Below are positions 11,060 to 21,700 of a DNA stretch of 64,000 nt, in pieces. The position numbers and the translations under genes are program-made. The stretch's first letter is position 1. Every line of letters begins with the position of its first letter. The stretch spans positions 6,057,418-6,121,417 of the forward strand of contig CATNEN010000005.1 of the NCBI GenBank assembly GCA_950097015.1, given 5' to 3'. Below the pieces are notes generated by a model. It saw only the letters and a list, made by a program, of their open reading frames with translations, was not told the origin of the DNA and ran no database searches. The stretch comes from Macrostomum hystrix. Taxonomy: Eukaryota > Platyhelminthes > Macrostomidae.

Positions 11060-11832
11060 TACATGTTTATCTTGTGTTTACAGACCCAGCTCACATGTTT
11101 ATCTTGTGTTTACAGACCTAGCTCACATGTTTATCTTGTGTTTACAGCCCTAGCTCACATTTTTATCTTGTGTTTACAGCCCAGCTCACATGTTTATCTT
11201 GTGTTTACAGCCCTAGCTCACATGTTTATCTTGTGTTTCCAGCCCCAGCTCACATGTTTATCTTGTGTTTACAGCCCTAGCTCACATGTTTATCTTGTGT
11301 TTACAGCCCTAGCTCACATGTTTATCTTGTGTTTACAGCCCTAGCTCACATGTTTATCTTGTGTTTACAGCCCTAGCTCACATGGTTATCTTGTGTTTAC
11401 AGCCCTAGCTCACATGTTTATCTTGTGTTTACAGCCCCAGCTCACATGTTTATCTTGTGTTTACAGCCCTAGCTCACATGTTTATCTTGTGTTTACAGCC
11501 CTAGCTCACATGTTTATCTTGTGTTTACAGCCCTAGCTCACATGTTTATCTTGTGTTTACAGCCCTAGCTCACATGTTTATCTTGTGTTTACAGCTCTAG
11601 CTCACATGTTTATCTTGTGTTTACAGCCCCAGCTCACATGTTTATCTTGTGTTTACAGCCCTAGCTCACTTGTTTATCTTGTGTTTAAAGCCCTAGCTCA
11701 CTTGTTTATCTTGTGCTTACAGCCCTAGCTCACATGTTTATCTTGTGTTTACAGCCCTAGCTCACATGTTTATCTTGTGTTTACAGCCCCAGCTCACATG
11801 GTTATCTTGTGTTTACGGCCCTAGCTCACTCA
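11060..11832. repeat. 32-bp minisatellite with acceptor-like TTTACAG in each unit
   Basis: About 24 copies of a unit made of ACATGTTTATCTTGTG followed by TTTACAGCCCTAGCTC. Variants replace CCCTAG with CCCCAG and ACATG with ACTTG. Every unit contains a pyrimidine-biased stretch ending in TTTACAG, which resembles a 3' splice site. Open frames across it are repeat artefacts. Confidence 0.95.
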
Positions 11833-12227
11833 TTTCTAACACTAAATTGTTTTACAACAGTGTTCGGGTGTCTAATGGCATGAATGCTGCTTCACAATGG
11901 TCGAGTGTACAGTTTTCGAGTTGTATTTGAGCAGTTTTAGTCATGAATTGATCAAAATATTCAAAATTATCTTGACTGAATCTGATCTGACACATGAGTG
12001 AAGCAGCAGCTGTCATCCAATGAACCGAGTCCTGTTTCAAATCCCATGACTATTTTCTCCCGAGAAATGAATTATCCCAGACTAAAAGCTGATTGACAGG
12101 AGCAATCGATGTTTATCCCAGCCATTTGCTCAAAATCAAAATAAATTATTTTGTTATAAAAGTCTCAGACTCGAACTCTGAGAACTATTGACACCTTCTG
12201 ATTAGAAACCTAATGTCTCTGGCTTGC
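11833..12227. other. Unique spacer, no gene seen
   Basis: Moderately AT-rich non-repetitive DNA. It contains a perfect 7-bp stem with a CTCGAAC loop near 12162-12182, which resembles a tRNA T-arm on the minus strand, but no complete tRNA can be folded. Confidence 0.4.
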
Positions 12228-12694
12228 CTGATGATTCACTCACTCAGTTGGCACAATGTCACAGGTGTGGCTCTTGGACTTGGCTGATGATTCACTCACT
12301 CAGTTGGCACAATGTCACAGGTGTGGCTCTTGGACTTGGCTGATGATTCACTCACTCAGTTGGCACAATGTCACAGGTGTGGCTCTTGGACTTGGCTGAT
12401 GATTCACTCACTCAGTTGGCACAATGTCACAGGTGTGGCTCTTGGACTTGCCTGATGATTCACTCACTCAGTTGGCACAATGTCACAGGTGTGGCTCTTG
12501 GACTTGGCTGATGATTCACTCACTCAGTTGGCACAATGTCACAGGTGTGGCTCTTGGACTTGGCTGATGATTCACTCACTCAGTTGGCACAATGTCACAG
12601 GTGTGGCTCTTGGACTTGGCTGATGATTCACTCACTCAGTTGGCACAATGTCACAGGTGTGGCTCTTGGACTTGGCTGATGATTCACTCACTAA
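12228..12694. repeat. 56-bp tandem repeat, about 8 copies
   Basis: Units start about every 56 bp from 12228 with TGATGATTCACTCACTCAG, continue through TTGGCACAATGTCACAGGTG and end in GGCTCTTGGACTTGGC. Copies are almost identical (only CTTGCC versus CTTGGC noted), so the expansion is recent. The last copy is truncated at CTCACTAAGTG. Confidence 0.95.
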
Positions 12695-12710
12695 GTGTTT
12701 GAGGTCTTGT

Positions 12711-13022
12711 GCTGGAGTCGCAGCAGGATGTTAGCTGGAATCGCAGCAGGATGTTAGCTGGAATCGCAGCAGAATGTTAGCTGGAATCGCAGCAGGATCG
12801 AAGCTGGAATCGCAGCAGGATCGAAGCTGGAATCGCAACAGGATCGAAGCTGGAATCGCAGCAGGATCGAAGCTGGAATCGCAGCATGATCGAAGCTGGA
12901 ATTGCAGCAGGATTGTTCCTGGAATCGCAGCGGGGTTGTACCTGGAATCGCAGCAGCATTGTAGCTGAAATCGCAGCAGCATTGTAGCTGGAATCGCATC
13001 AGGATGGGAGCTGGAATCGCAT
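12711..13022. repeat. 23-bp minisatellite, about 13 copies
   Basis: The unit begins GCTGGAATCGCAGCAGGAT and ends either CGAA or GTTA. It starts almost directly after the 56-bp array. Early units carry GTTA, middle units CGAA, and late units TTGTTCC, TTGTACC or TTGTA variants, so there are local sub-families. Confidence 0.93.
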
Positions 13023-15145
13023 TACAAAAACTAATTTTGTCACAGAGGTCCTGAGTGAAACAGCGATGAAGCTTCGAAGTTCAAGCTGGTTGCAAAATAT
13101 TTCATTTATTCTACTCGGAGTAGTTTCGTAAGCCGAGTTACTTGAGCTTTTGAGCTAAACAAGAGGTCTGAAGTTCGAATCCAAAGCTTTTACCACAATC
13201 CTTCACATCTTGTTCTCTTTACTACTTCTAGTATTTCTGAGAGAGTAAAGCCCTGTTCATTGCCAATTGCGTGTGTGGTGACAGTGGATCCTTGGGTCAG
13301 TCAAAAGCTAGAGAATGAGTGTGAGAGATACAATTCAGACTACTGACAACAATAGAAAAGCAAGGACTTGGCTGCAAAACTCTCACATAACACTAAAAAA
13401 TATCGCCATAGAAAATGACAAGCTTAAAAGAGACTTCTGTGCACACTGAGAGTGGTGGGAGAGGACTGCGTGTGGCTATGGCTGACTGACGAAGGCAAAC
13501 AAGCCAGAAACCGGTCTCGGTCTGCCAGCGCGAGGTTCGTTCCCCACTTTTAGTGTGTTACAGGCCGAATGCTAGCCGAAAGCGGTATCTACATTTCGAA
13601 GCGATGCCACCGCAATGCCGAATTGCAAGCCTGTATGCATTGGCACTGGATGCTGACCAAATAAGAACACAATGAAAGGACAGAACAGAATAAAACAGGA
13701 GGCACTTATCATTGAGCAGACATCAGACAAAAACGAGCCCGAGAATAAACTGCTCAATAGTAAATTTATTAGCAGCAGAGCTCGAAATTATTTTATTTAC
13801 AAATGACTAATTAGTCGATAACAATAGCGAGTATTCTAAGATTTTGAAAAATAAACTAGCTATATGTTTAACTGCGAAGCATAAGGAAATTATAGAAAAC
13901 AGAGTGAATAACATTTGCCTAATAAAAATATTAATCGACAAGTTTGAGGAATCGCCATGCACCTTTGGGAGGGCAACTGCTTTTCCATCTGGTATACCAG
14001 AGACGATTTGGCGGCAAGTAGTGTAAGTGCCTTATGTCTAGCTGGCGCGACTCACACGGATATTCATGAAGGTTGCAACGAAGAATATTAATTGTTCGTT
14101 ATACCGCCATGACAATCAACAGAATTTACCCCTTCACGGCCTTCAGTTGCACCAATATAATGCGACTCAGGACGGTAATGACTTCTGAATCCTGTAGAAA
14201 ACCGGCAAATCTTAGTGATAATCCCCTCCACTGGAACATGTTTCCACTTGACACTCCTGCAGTAGGTTCAGACAACACCAGGATTTTCTTCAGCCAAAGC
14301 TAATTGCAAAATTACTGCAGTGACAGGTTTACTGTCTTATTTAGCAGTAATTGCCAGCCGAAATGACTGACTAGCAAGACCGCCAATTCCATGATGTATA
14401 AACTAGTTCATTAATAGAAAACTGGCTGAACTTTGACTTTTTGTCTTCAGGAAAGTAGAGTAGAGCACACTGCCTATTTTCAAATGCTAACTTCGAAAAG
14501 GATTGTAGAACAAGTAGCTGAAATGAATAAAATATAAATGAGTGATAGCATACAGATAATTTGTTAGCTAAGCAATTGTTTTACCTAGCAAAAGTGGCTC
14601 TAATGCTATAGTAGAATGCCTGCCGTAACGGCCACCGTAACGCTGCAACGGATAGAAGAGACGCTGATTGCGGGCCGACTACGCAATGGCTACAGAATAG
14701 AATAGAATGCGACATTATCAGTCGAGCCGCCTGCTATCCGCTTACTCATTTCCCATTGGGCAGCCGTTGATTAGCGCTAAATGCCCATTTGCACAGCAAA
14801 AACAAAATTAAAAAGCTCGTATCTCGTGTCAGTACGCAACGATTATTGCAAAAATGTTTATACAAAGATAAATCAGTTCATTTGGAAGGGCCGAGCATAT
14901 TTAATCTACAGAAAAGCAAAACAGTTGCTGCTTCCGAGCCTAGCTCTCGCAGCTGTCTTTGTACCTCACTATACGAGTATGCCAACTGCAACAATAAGCC
15001 ACAATGAGCATAAGACTCAGAGACTAAAACTGTTTGCAGCCATAAAAATGGAGGCTGTCGAGGCTTTGAAATCTTTCGCCCAAGAAAAACTTTAGTCATA
15101 AAGGAAAGCCGAATCGAGCACAGACTCTTAATTGAGGCTCGAGTA
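13023..15145. other. Mostly unique non-coding region
   Basis: No convincing protein gene. The open frames (60-104 codons) are short, overlap one another on both strands, lack recognisable domains and show no codon bias. The only structured element I can support is the hammerhead-like fold at 13467-13531. A tRNA B-box-like GTTCGAATC lies near 13170 without a foldable tRNA. Confidence 0.5.
13467..13531 (+). ncRNA. Candidate minimal hammerhead-ribozyme motif
   Basis: The three conserved hammerhead blocks occur in order. CTGACGA (CUGANGA box) is at 13486-13492. Stem II is GGC/GCC (13494-13496 with 13503-13505) with an AAACAA loop. GAAA is at 13507-13510. Stem III is A-CCG/CGG-T (13510-13513 with 13518-13521) closed by GTCT. 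The cleavage triplet ends at C13522. Stem I is weaker: TGGC (13473-13476 or 13479-13482) with GCCA (13524-13527), possibly extended by TGCG with CGCG. The closing pair of stem II is an A-A mismatch where a G-C is usual. Such short type-I motifs are known from Penelope-like elements and retrozymes. No reverse transcriptase is visible nearby. Confidence 0.35.
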
Positions 15146-15500
15146 GTGCTCTAGCTGCTCAGCCGTGTTCTCGAACTCAACTCGGGGTTTGGTGGGTCCT
15201 TTGTGTAGCCGCACAGATTCTCTCTTGTGTTGAGGCACAATTTGAGTACAGGACTCATTCTTTTAAATGCTGAGCAGCCAAGAATGTATTTTACCTGTCA
15301 TTGAAACTGATGCAAATGGAGGCTGCGAATGGGGGATGGTCATTTTGTCTCCTACTCAAACTCAACTCAACTAGTAAGTCTACTCAGTGCAGCCATGCAG
15401 AAATATTTCTATATGAGCTCAGAAAGCATTGCGATAGAGGAGCCCTAAAAACTGATGCACACAGTCGCAATGCAGTGTGGCCTGCGATGCCCATCCTTCT

Positions 15501-15523
15501 GTTGCTAGGCAACAATAAACAAA
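15501..15523 (+). promoter_or_regulatory. X-box (RFX site) next to a forkhead site
   Basis: GTTGCTAGGCAAC at 15501-15513 matches the near-palindromic X-box bound by RFX factors. ATAAACAAA at 15515-15523 matches the forkhead (FOX) core. RFX and FOXJ1 together drive cilium genes in animals, so this may be a cilium-type promoter element. The same pair with nearly the same spacing is kept in the diverged copy at 18454-18477. Confidence 0.5.
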
Positions 15524-15620
15524 CTGGCGCCAATTTAAGAGCCGGAGTGGAGCATCGTCTTCGCTCTTCATTTGCGACGGCAGCTTTCAAGCAGCCGACT
15601 GACCGACATCCACCGACCGA

Positions 15621-15700
15621 GTCTCTCCGTTTCTAGGCGACTCTCTCCGTTGCTAGGCGACTCTCTCCGTTGCTAGGCGACTCTCTCCGTTGCTAGGCGA
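15621..15700 (+). repeat. Four 20-bp units carrying X-box-like GTTGCTAGGCGA
   Basis: Four consecutive 20-bp units of the form CTCTCTCCGTTGCTAGGCGA (the first with TTTCTAGG). Each contains most of an X-box (GTTGCTAGGC), with GA in place of AAC. Similar clusters occur at 18564-18650 and 21565-21632, always just before a donor-like GT. Confidence 0.8.
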
Positions 15701-15887
15701 GACTCTCCGGATCTCCCATTGCTGCTGGAGTGCAGGTGAGGGGGTTAATTGCTGAACTAGTTTCCATAAACTACAAAACAGTGCTTTACTCTCTTAATGC
15801 TGTTATTTCTAAACAACAGTAGGTATATTAGTCGTTTGTTAAACTATGCTTTAGATGGATTTCAGAAATACAATCCTGACAGATAAA

Positions 15888-17872
15888 ATGAGAGACACAA
15901 TGATATGAAATGAGAGACACAATGACATGACATGAGAGACACAATGACATGAAATGAGAGACACAATGACATGAAATGAGAGACACAATGACATGAAATG
16001 AAAGACACAATGACATGAAATGAGAGACACAATGCCATGAAATGAGAGACACAATGACATGAAATGAGAGACACAATGACATGAAATGAGAGACACAATG
16101 ACATGAAATGAGAGACACAATGACATGAAATGAGAGACACAATGACATGAAATGAGAGACACAATGACATGAAATGAGAGACACAATGATATGAAATGAG
16201 AGACACAATGACATGAAATGAGAGACACAATGATATGAAATGAGAGACACAATGACATGAAATGAGAGACACAATGACATGAAATGAGAGACACAATGAC
16301 ATGAAATGAGAGACACAATGACATGAAATGAGACACACAATGACATGAAATGAGAGACACAATGACATGAAATGAGAGACACAATGACATGAAATGAGAC
16401 ACACAATGACATGAAATGAGAGACACAATGACATGAAATGAGAGACACAATGACATGAAATGAGAGACACAATGACATGAAATGAGAGACACAATGACAT
16501 GAAATGAGAGACACAATGATATGAAATGAGAGACACAATGACATGAAATGAGAGACAGAATGATATGATATGAGAGACACAATGATATGAAATGAGAGAC
16601 ACAATGACATGAAATGAGAGACACAATGACATGAAATGAGAGACACAATGACATGAAATGAGAGACACAATGACATGAAATGAGAGACACAATGACATGA
16701 AATGAGAGACACAATGACATGAAATGAGAGACACAATGACATGAAATGAGAGACACAATGACATGAAATGAGAGACACAATGACATGAAATGAGAGACAC
16801 AATGACATGAAATGAGAGACAGAATGATATGAAATGAGAGACAGAATGATATGAAATGAGAGACACAATGACATGAAATGAGAGACACAATGACATGAAA
16901 TGAGAGACACAATGACATGATATGAGAGACACAATGACATGAAATGAGAGACACAATGACATGAAATGAGAGACACAATGACATGAAATGAGAGACACAA
17001 TGACATGAAATGAGAGACACAATGACATGAAATGAGAGACACAATGACATGAAATGAGAGACACAATGACATGAAATGAGAGACAGAATGAAATGATATG
17101 AGAGACACAATGATATGAAATGAGAGACACAATGACATGAAATGAGAGACACAATGACATGAAATGAGAGACACAATGACATGAAATGAGAGACACAATG
17201 ATATGAAATGAGAGACACAATGACATGAAATGAGAGACACAATGATATGAAATGAGAGACACAATGACATGAAATGAGAGACACAATGACATGAAATGAG
17301 AGACACAATGACATGAAATGAGAGACACAATGACATGAAATGAGACACACAATGACATGAAATGAGAGACACAATGACATGAAATGAGACACACAATGAC
17401 ATGAAATGAGAGACAGAATGATATGATATGAGAGACACAATGATATGAAATGAGAGACACAATGACATGAAATGAGAGACACAATGACATGAAATGAGAG
17501 ACACAATGACATGAAATGAGAGACACAATAACATGAAATGAGAGACAGAATGATATGATATGAGAGACACAATGATATGAAATGAGAGACACAATGACAT
17601 GAAATGAGAGACACAATGACATGAAATGAGAGACACAATGACATTAAATGAGAGACACAATGACATGAAATGAGAGACACAATGACATGAAATGAGAGAC
17701 ACAATGACATGAAATGAGAGACACAATGACATGAAATGAGAGACACAATGACATGAAATGAGAGACACAATGACATGAAATGAGAGACACAATGACATGA
17801 AATGAGAGACAGAATGATATGAAATGAGAGACAGAATGATATGAAATGAGAGACACAATGACATGAAATGAG
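15888..17872. repeat. 22-bp minisatellite, about 90 copies
   Basis: The unit is made of ACAATGACATGAAATG then AGAGAC. Common variants are ACAATGATATG, AGACAGAATGATATG and AGACACACAATG. Because 22 is not divisible by three, an open unit reads through all three frames, giving three overlapping minus-strand frames of about 590-690 codons that repeat the same Cys-His-Ser-Leu-rich string. These are artefacts. Variant pairs such as the double AGACAGAATGATATG units at about 16817 and 17811 suggest a higher-order period near 1 kb. Confidence 0.96.
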
Positions 17873-18117
17873 GCCCAATTTAGTCTCCAAAGTTGGCACC
17901 TGAGCTAATTTTCCAATATTTCTTCGCGAATACATTAAAAGTCCATCTTCAAGACCTCACAGAAAGTCTAATCTTAGTATTTTAGAAAATTATTCTTCAA
18001 GCAATGGCCCTCTCACCCAAATACACCCAAAGCAATTCGCACAGAACAATGGACAGCAACAATGAACCCACAGCCGAAACTGTTTTGCAGCAATAAAATA
18101 TTCAATGGCGAGTTTGA
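17873..18117. other. Spacer between the 22-bp array and duplicated segment copy 2
   Basis: Non-repetitive, with no gene seen. The part from about 18040 has weak similarity to about 15000-15060 (AAACTGTTTTGCAGC motif), so the duplication may start here. Confidence 0.4.
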
Positions 18118-18453
18118 GCAGGCTAACTCATGCTTTGTCTTCGTCTCAAACTCAACTCGAGTCTTCTCTGTGCAGATTGAAGCAAGCCCCTCAACCTGTG
18201 TGCTCAAAGTGAGCAGTGTTTAATCTCTCATGTGGCATTGAAACTGTAGCGAATGGAAGCTGAGAATGGGTTGGACAAAGTACTTTTGTCACCGACTCAA
18301 ACCCAACTCAAATGCTTTAGTAGGCCATGCAGACCTGTCTCCGTATGGACTCAGTGTTCATGTACTTTAATCAGCTCATAGGATGTTTGAGTAGCACAAA
18401 CTGGAGCACACAGTCGCAATGCAGTGTAGAATGTATGCTCAGCCCATGCTTCT

Positions 18454-18477
18454 GTTGCTAGGCAACAAATAAACAAA
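18454..18477 (+). promoter_or_regulatory. X-box (RFX site) next to a forkhead site, copy 2
   Basis: GTTGCTAGGCAAC at 18454-18466 is followed by ATAAACAAA at 18469-18477. The X-box is identical to that at 15501 and the forkhead core is 1 bp further away, although the flanks have diverged. This points to selection on the site or to a recent shared origin. Confidence 0.5.
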
Positions 18478-18563
18478 TTCGCACCGATTCAAAGTTACTG
18501 TCGAGTATCCGTTTTCTCTTCATTCACAGCCAACTGAATCATTTTTTAAACTGCTGAAGCCTC

Positions 18564-18650
18564 TGAGTCTGTCTGTTGCTAGGCGAGTCTCTCCGTTGCT
18601 AGGTGAGTCTGTCCGTTGCTAGGCGAGTCTCTCCGTTGCTAGGTGAGTCT
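18564..18650 (+). repeat. 20-bp X-box-like cluster, copy 2
   Basis: Four 20-bp units with GTTGCTAGGCGAGTCT or GTTGCTAGGTGAGTCT cores. The GGTGAGTCT version also creates donor-like GGTGAGT sequences inside the repeat. Confidence 0.75.
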
Positions 18651-18700
18651 CTCCAGATCGCCCATTGCTGGCAGTGTCCAGAGGACTCAAAGGTAAAGTA

Positions 18701-19798
18701 AATTTAACTTTTTAGTTCAACAGCTTCCGACTTTTGTACGCACATCCAAGATCTTTAATCATAGTTTAAAGTCTGCATACTTTAAGTTACTTGTAGCGTC
18801 TTTTCCATTTGCAATAGCTACTTCACCAACTGTTACAGTATTTAGGACAAAATATGTATTTATATGGGCTGGCCTGGCGGTGCAATCAGAGTGGAAAAAG
18901 TTGTCTTTTACAATTCCGTTTTCTGGAAGCTATTTGCTACTTTCTACTGTAAGTAGTGCTGATTAGGCATACCTTTTTAGACTACTATATCTTAGGCTAT
19001 TATATTATTATAATAGGCTATCTTAGGATAAAACGCACTGTTATTTCCGATACTCACTACTGTAAACAGTGTGCAACAACAACTAACCATGAAGATTGCG
19101 GTGAAAAAGAGATATAAGTGGAAAAATATTTAAAAGAAAAGAAAAAATAGGACAAAATTGCGAGTGTAAATGAATGCTAAAGAGAAGGGAAGAGAGAGGA
19201 GGAGAGAAGAAGAAGGAGTATCGAATAGTCAAGCATCATATTATATTTCATTTCTAGGCTGATAGAAGATAGGAGCTAACGGAGATAGATGGGTAGGAGA
19301 CAGAAGAAATTGTTTCAATCCGGATCATTTATCAATGGGAATAATTCCTCAATAGGGATAATTTGTCAGAGGAAAGTTTGATAAAATATGATCATTTGTC
19401 AGTGGGAAATCTAACGTCATGGGACAATTTTATCGCGGGAAAAATAGAAAATTGTGTCAATTTTGTCAAAATTGTGGCAAAACGAGAAAGTGAAATTTAT
19501 TCTACATTGATAATTTTACAATTTTACGTGCAATAATTTGACAAAGAAATATCTTAGTCGAAGAAGATAATTTGCCCAGTAAGGATAATTTAAACCAAGG
19601 GCTTTAGACAAATGGGACACTTTCTCAAATGAGGATATATCGATTAAGGGACCTTTTGCCACGGAAAACAGATAAGTATGTACAAAGAGACAGAGAATGT
19701 AAAATCAGGAACGATATACCACATTTAAATTTGACACACCAATTTTAAACTATTTGACTGGGCGAATAAATTAATGAAAGAAGTAAAACCCAGCTGTT
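18701..19798. other. AT-rich spacer with relics of a GGATAATTT repeat
   Basis: No gene seen. From about 19315 to 19680 the sequence repeatedly shows short motifs such as GGGATAATTTGTCAGAGGA, GATCATTTGTCAGTGGGA and AAGGATAATTTAAACCAAGGG at irregular 20-40-bp spacing. They resemble the 20-bp array at 22196-23061 in a strongly decayed state. Confidence 0.4.
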
Positions 19799-21412
19799 TT
19801 ACTTGCTGTAGTACTGTAGTGATATTGTACTTGCAGTAGTACTGTAGTGATATTGTACTTGCAGTAGTACTGTAGTGATATTATACTTGCAGTAGTACTG
19901 TAGTGATATCATACTTGCAGCTGTAGTGATATCATACTTGCAGTAGTACTGTAGTGATATCATACTTGCAGTAGTACTGTAGTGATATCATACTTGCAGT
20001 AGTACTGTAGTGATATTGTACTTGCAGTAGTACTGTAGTGATATTATACTTGCAGTAGTACTGTAGTGATATTGTACTTGCAGTAGTACTGTAGTGATAT
20101 CATACTTGCAGTAGTACTGTAGTGATATTATACTTGCAGTAGTACTGTAGTGAAATCATACTTGCAGTAGTACTGTAGTGATATTATACTTGCAGTAGTA
20201 CTGTAGTGATATCATACTTGCAGTAGTACTGTAGTGATACTATACTTGCAGTAGTACTGTAGTGATATTATACTTGCAGTAGTACTGTAGTGAAATCATA
20301 CTTGCAGTAGTACTGTAGTGATATTATACTTGCAGTAGTACTGTAGTGATATTATACTTGCAGTAGTACTGTAGTGATATTATCCTTGGAGTAGTACTGT
20401 AGTGATATAATACTTGCAGTAGTACTGTAGTGATATTGTGCTTGCAGTAGTACTGTAGTGATATAATACTTGCAGTAGTACTGTAGTGATATTGTGCTTG
20501 CAGTAGTACTGTAGTGATATCATACTTGCAGTAGTACTGTAGTGATATTATACTTGCAGTAGTACTGTAGTGATATCATACTTGCAGTAGTACTGTAGTG
20601 ATACTATACTTGCAGTAGTACTGTAGTGATATTATACTTGCAGTAGTACTGTAGTGAAATCATACTTGCAGTAGTACTGTAGTGATATTATACTTGCAGT
20701 AGTACTGTAGTGATATTATACTTGCAGTAGTACTGTAGTGATATTATCCTTGGAGTAGTACTGTAGTGATATAATACTTGCAGTAGTACTGTAGTGATAT
20801 TGTGCTTGCAGTAGTACTGTAGTGATATAATACTTGCAGTAGTACTGTAGTGATATTGTACTTGCAGTAGTACTGTAGTGATATCATACTTGCAGTAGTA
20901 CTGTAGTGATATTATACTTGCAGTAGTACTGTAGTGATATTATACTTGCAGTAGTACTGTAGTGATATTATACTTGCAGTAGTACTGTAGTGATATTATA
21001 CTTGCAGTAGTACTGTAGTGATATTATACTTGCAGTAGTACTGTAGTGATATTGTACTTGCAGTAGTACTGTAGTGATATTATACTTGCAGTAGTACTGT
21101 AGTGATATCATACTTGCAGTAGTACTGTAGTGATATTATACTTGCAGTAGTACTGTAGTGATATTGTACTTGCAGTAGTACTGTAGTGATATTATACTTG
21201 CAGTAGTACTGTAGTGATATTGTACTTGCAGTAGTACTGTAGTGATATTATACTTGCAGTAGTACTGTAGTGATATTGTACTTGCAGTAGTACTGTAGTG
21301 ATATTATACTTGCAGTAGTACTGTAGTGATATTGTACTTGCAGTAGTACTGTAGTGATATTGTACTTGCAGTAGTACTGTAGTGATATTGTACTTGCAGT
21401 AGTATTGAGTGA
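19799..21412. repeat. 28-bp minisatellite, about 57 copies
   Basis: The unit is AGTAGTACTGTAGTGATATT followed by ATACTTGC, with ATTGTAC, ATCATAC and ATAATAC variants and one shortened unit near 19917. Rare variants are repeated exactly 364 bp (13 units) apart: GATACTATAC at 20236 and 20600, and ATCCTTGGAG at 20382 and 20746. This shows a block duplication within the array. The last units decay near 21400. Confidence 0.96.
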
Positions 21413-21529
21413 TAATTTGCTTGCAGCATTGCTGCAGTATGAAGGGATTATTTGAGGCAAAAAGAGAGAAAGAATATGTTGGCGTTTAATTAGACTATTT
21501 TTTAACATCATATTTTCTTATTCAGTTTC
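21413..21529. other. Short spacer
   Basis: Non-repetitive sequence between the 28-bp array and the third promoter-like segment. Nothing recognisable. Confidence 0.4.
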
Positions 21530-21700
21530 GGCAGCCTTCTAACTGCTCTCGCACTGACAGCCTCTGAGTCTCAGCGTTGCTAGGCGAGTCTCCCCCCGTT
21601 GCCCGGCGAGTGTCTCCGTTGCTAGGCGAGTCTCAGCAAGTCGCTCACCGCTGCTGTTGCAGCTGCGGCTGCATCGCGGACTCATCGGTGAGTGTTGTTG
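21530..21700 (+). repeat. Partial third copy of the promoter-like segment
   Basis: GCAGCC, GACAGCCTCTGAGTCT and three GTTGCTAGGCGAG-type 20-mers (about 21565-21632) match the 3' part of the copies at 15.7 and 18.6 kb. They are followed by CACCGCTGCTG and a donor-like ATCG|GTGAGTG at 21688. The X-box/forkhead portion is missing; its expected place is occupied by the 28-bp array. Confidence 0.6.

Larger units (their letters stand above)
15146..15745 (+). repeat. Segmental duplication, copy 1 (promoter-like)
   Basis: This stretch is recognisably duplicated at 18118-18700. Shared landmarks in order: CTCGAACTCAACTCG; CATTGAAACTG with GAATGG; ACTCAAACTCAACTC; CACAGTCGCAATGCAGTGT; TTCTGTTGCTAGGCAAC with ATAAACAAA; CTCTTCATT; a cluster of CCGTTGCTAGG 20-mers; CCCATTGCTG; then a donor-like GCAG|GTGAG at 15736. 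Weaker similarity may extend upstream to about 15030. Conservation of the X-box block above its surroundings suggests promoter and first-exon function. No coding frame follows inside the window. Confidence 0.75.
18118..18700 (+). repeat. Segmental duplication, copy 2 (promoter-like)
   Basis: Diverged copy of 15146-15745 with the same landmarks in the same order and orientation: CTCAAACTCAACTCG, CATTGAAACTG, ACTCAAACCCAACTC, CACAGTCGCAATGCAGTGT, the X-box/forkhead pair, CTCTTCATT, GTTGCTAGG 20-mers, CCCATTGCTG, then donor-like AAAG|GTAAAG at 18693. The copies differ by many substitutions and small indels, so the duplication is old compared with the minisatellites. Confidence 0.75.

Noticed and set aside
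12160-12215. tRNA-like sequence on the minus strand (AATCAGAAGGT, GTTCGAG T-arm)
   Set aside because: The T-arm-like hairpin folds, but acceptor and anticodon stems do not; at best a decayed tRNA-derived relic.
12228-12694. CTGATGA in each 56-bp unit as repeated hammerhead ribozymes
   Set aside because: No GAAA box or cleavage triplet follows in the unit, so the core is incomplete.
13110-13186. tRNA-like sequence on the plus strand with B-box GTTCGAATC
   Set aside because: No 5-bp T stem, an oversized anticodon loop and no matching acceptor stem.
14781-15095. 104-codon plus-strand frame and overlapping frames at 14789-15099
   Set aside because: Three overlapping frames on both strands with no recognisable domain or coding bias; the 3' part may overlap the old duplication near 15.03 kb.
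15828-17935. Minus-strand frames of 586-694 codons
   Set aside because: They are the same 22-bp repeat read in three frames; no non-repeat domain is attached.
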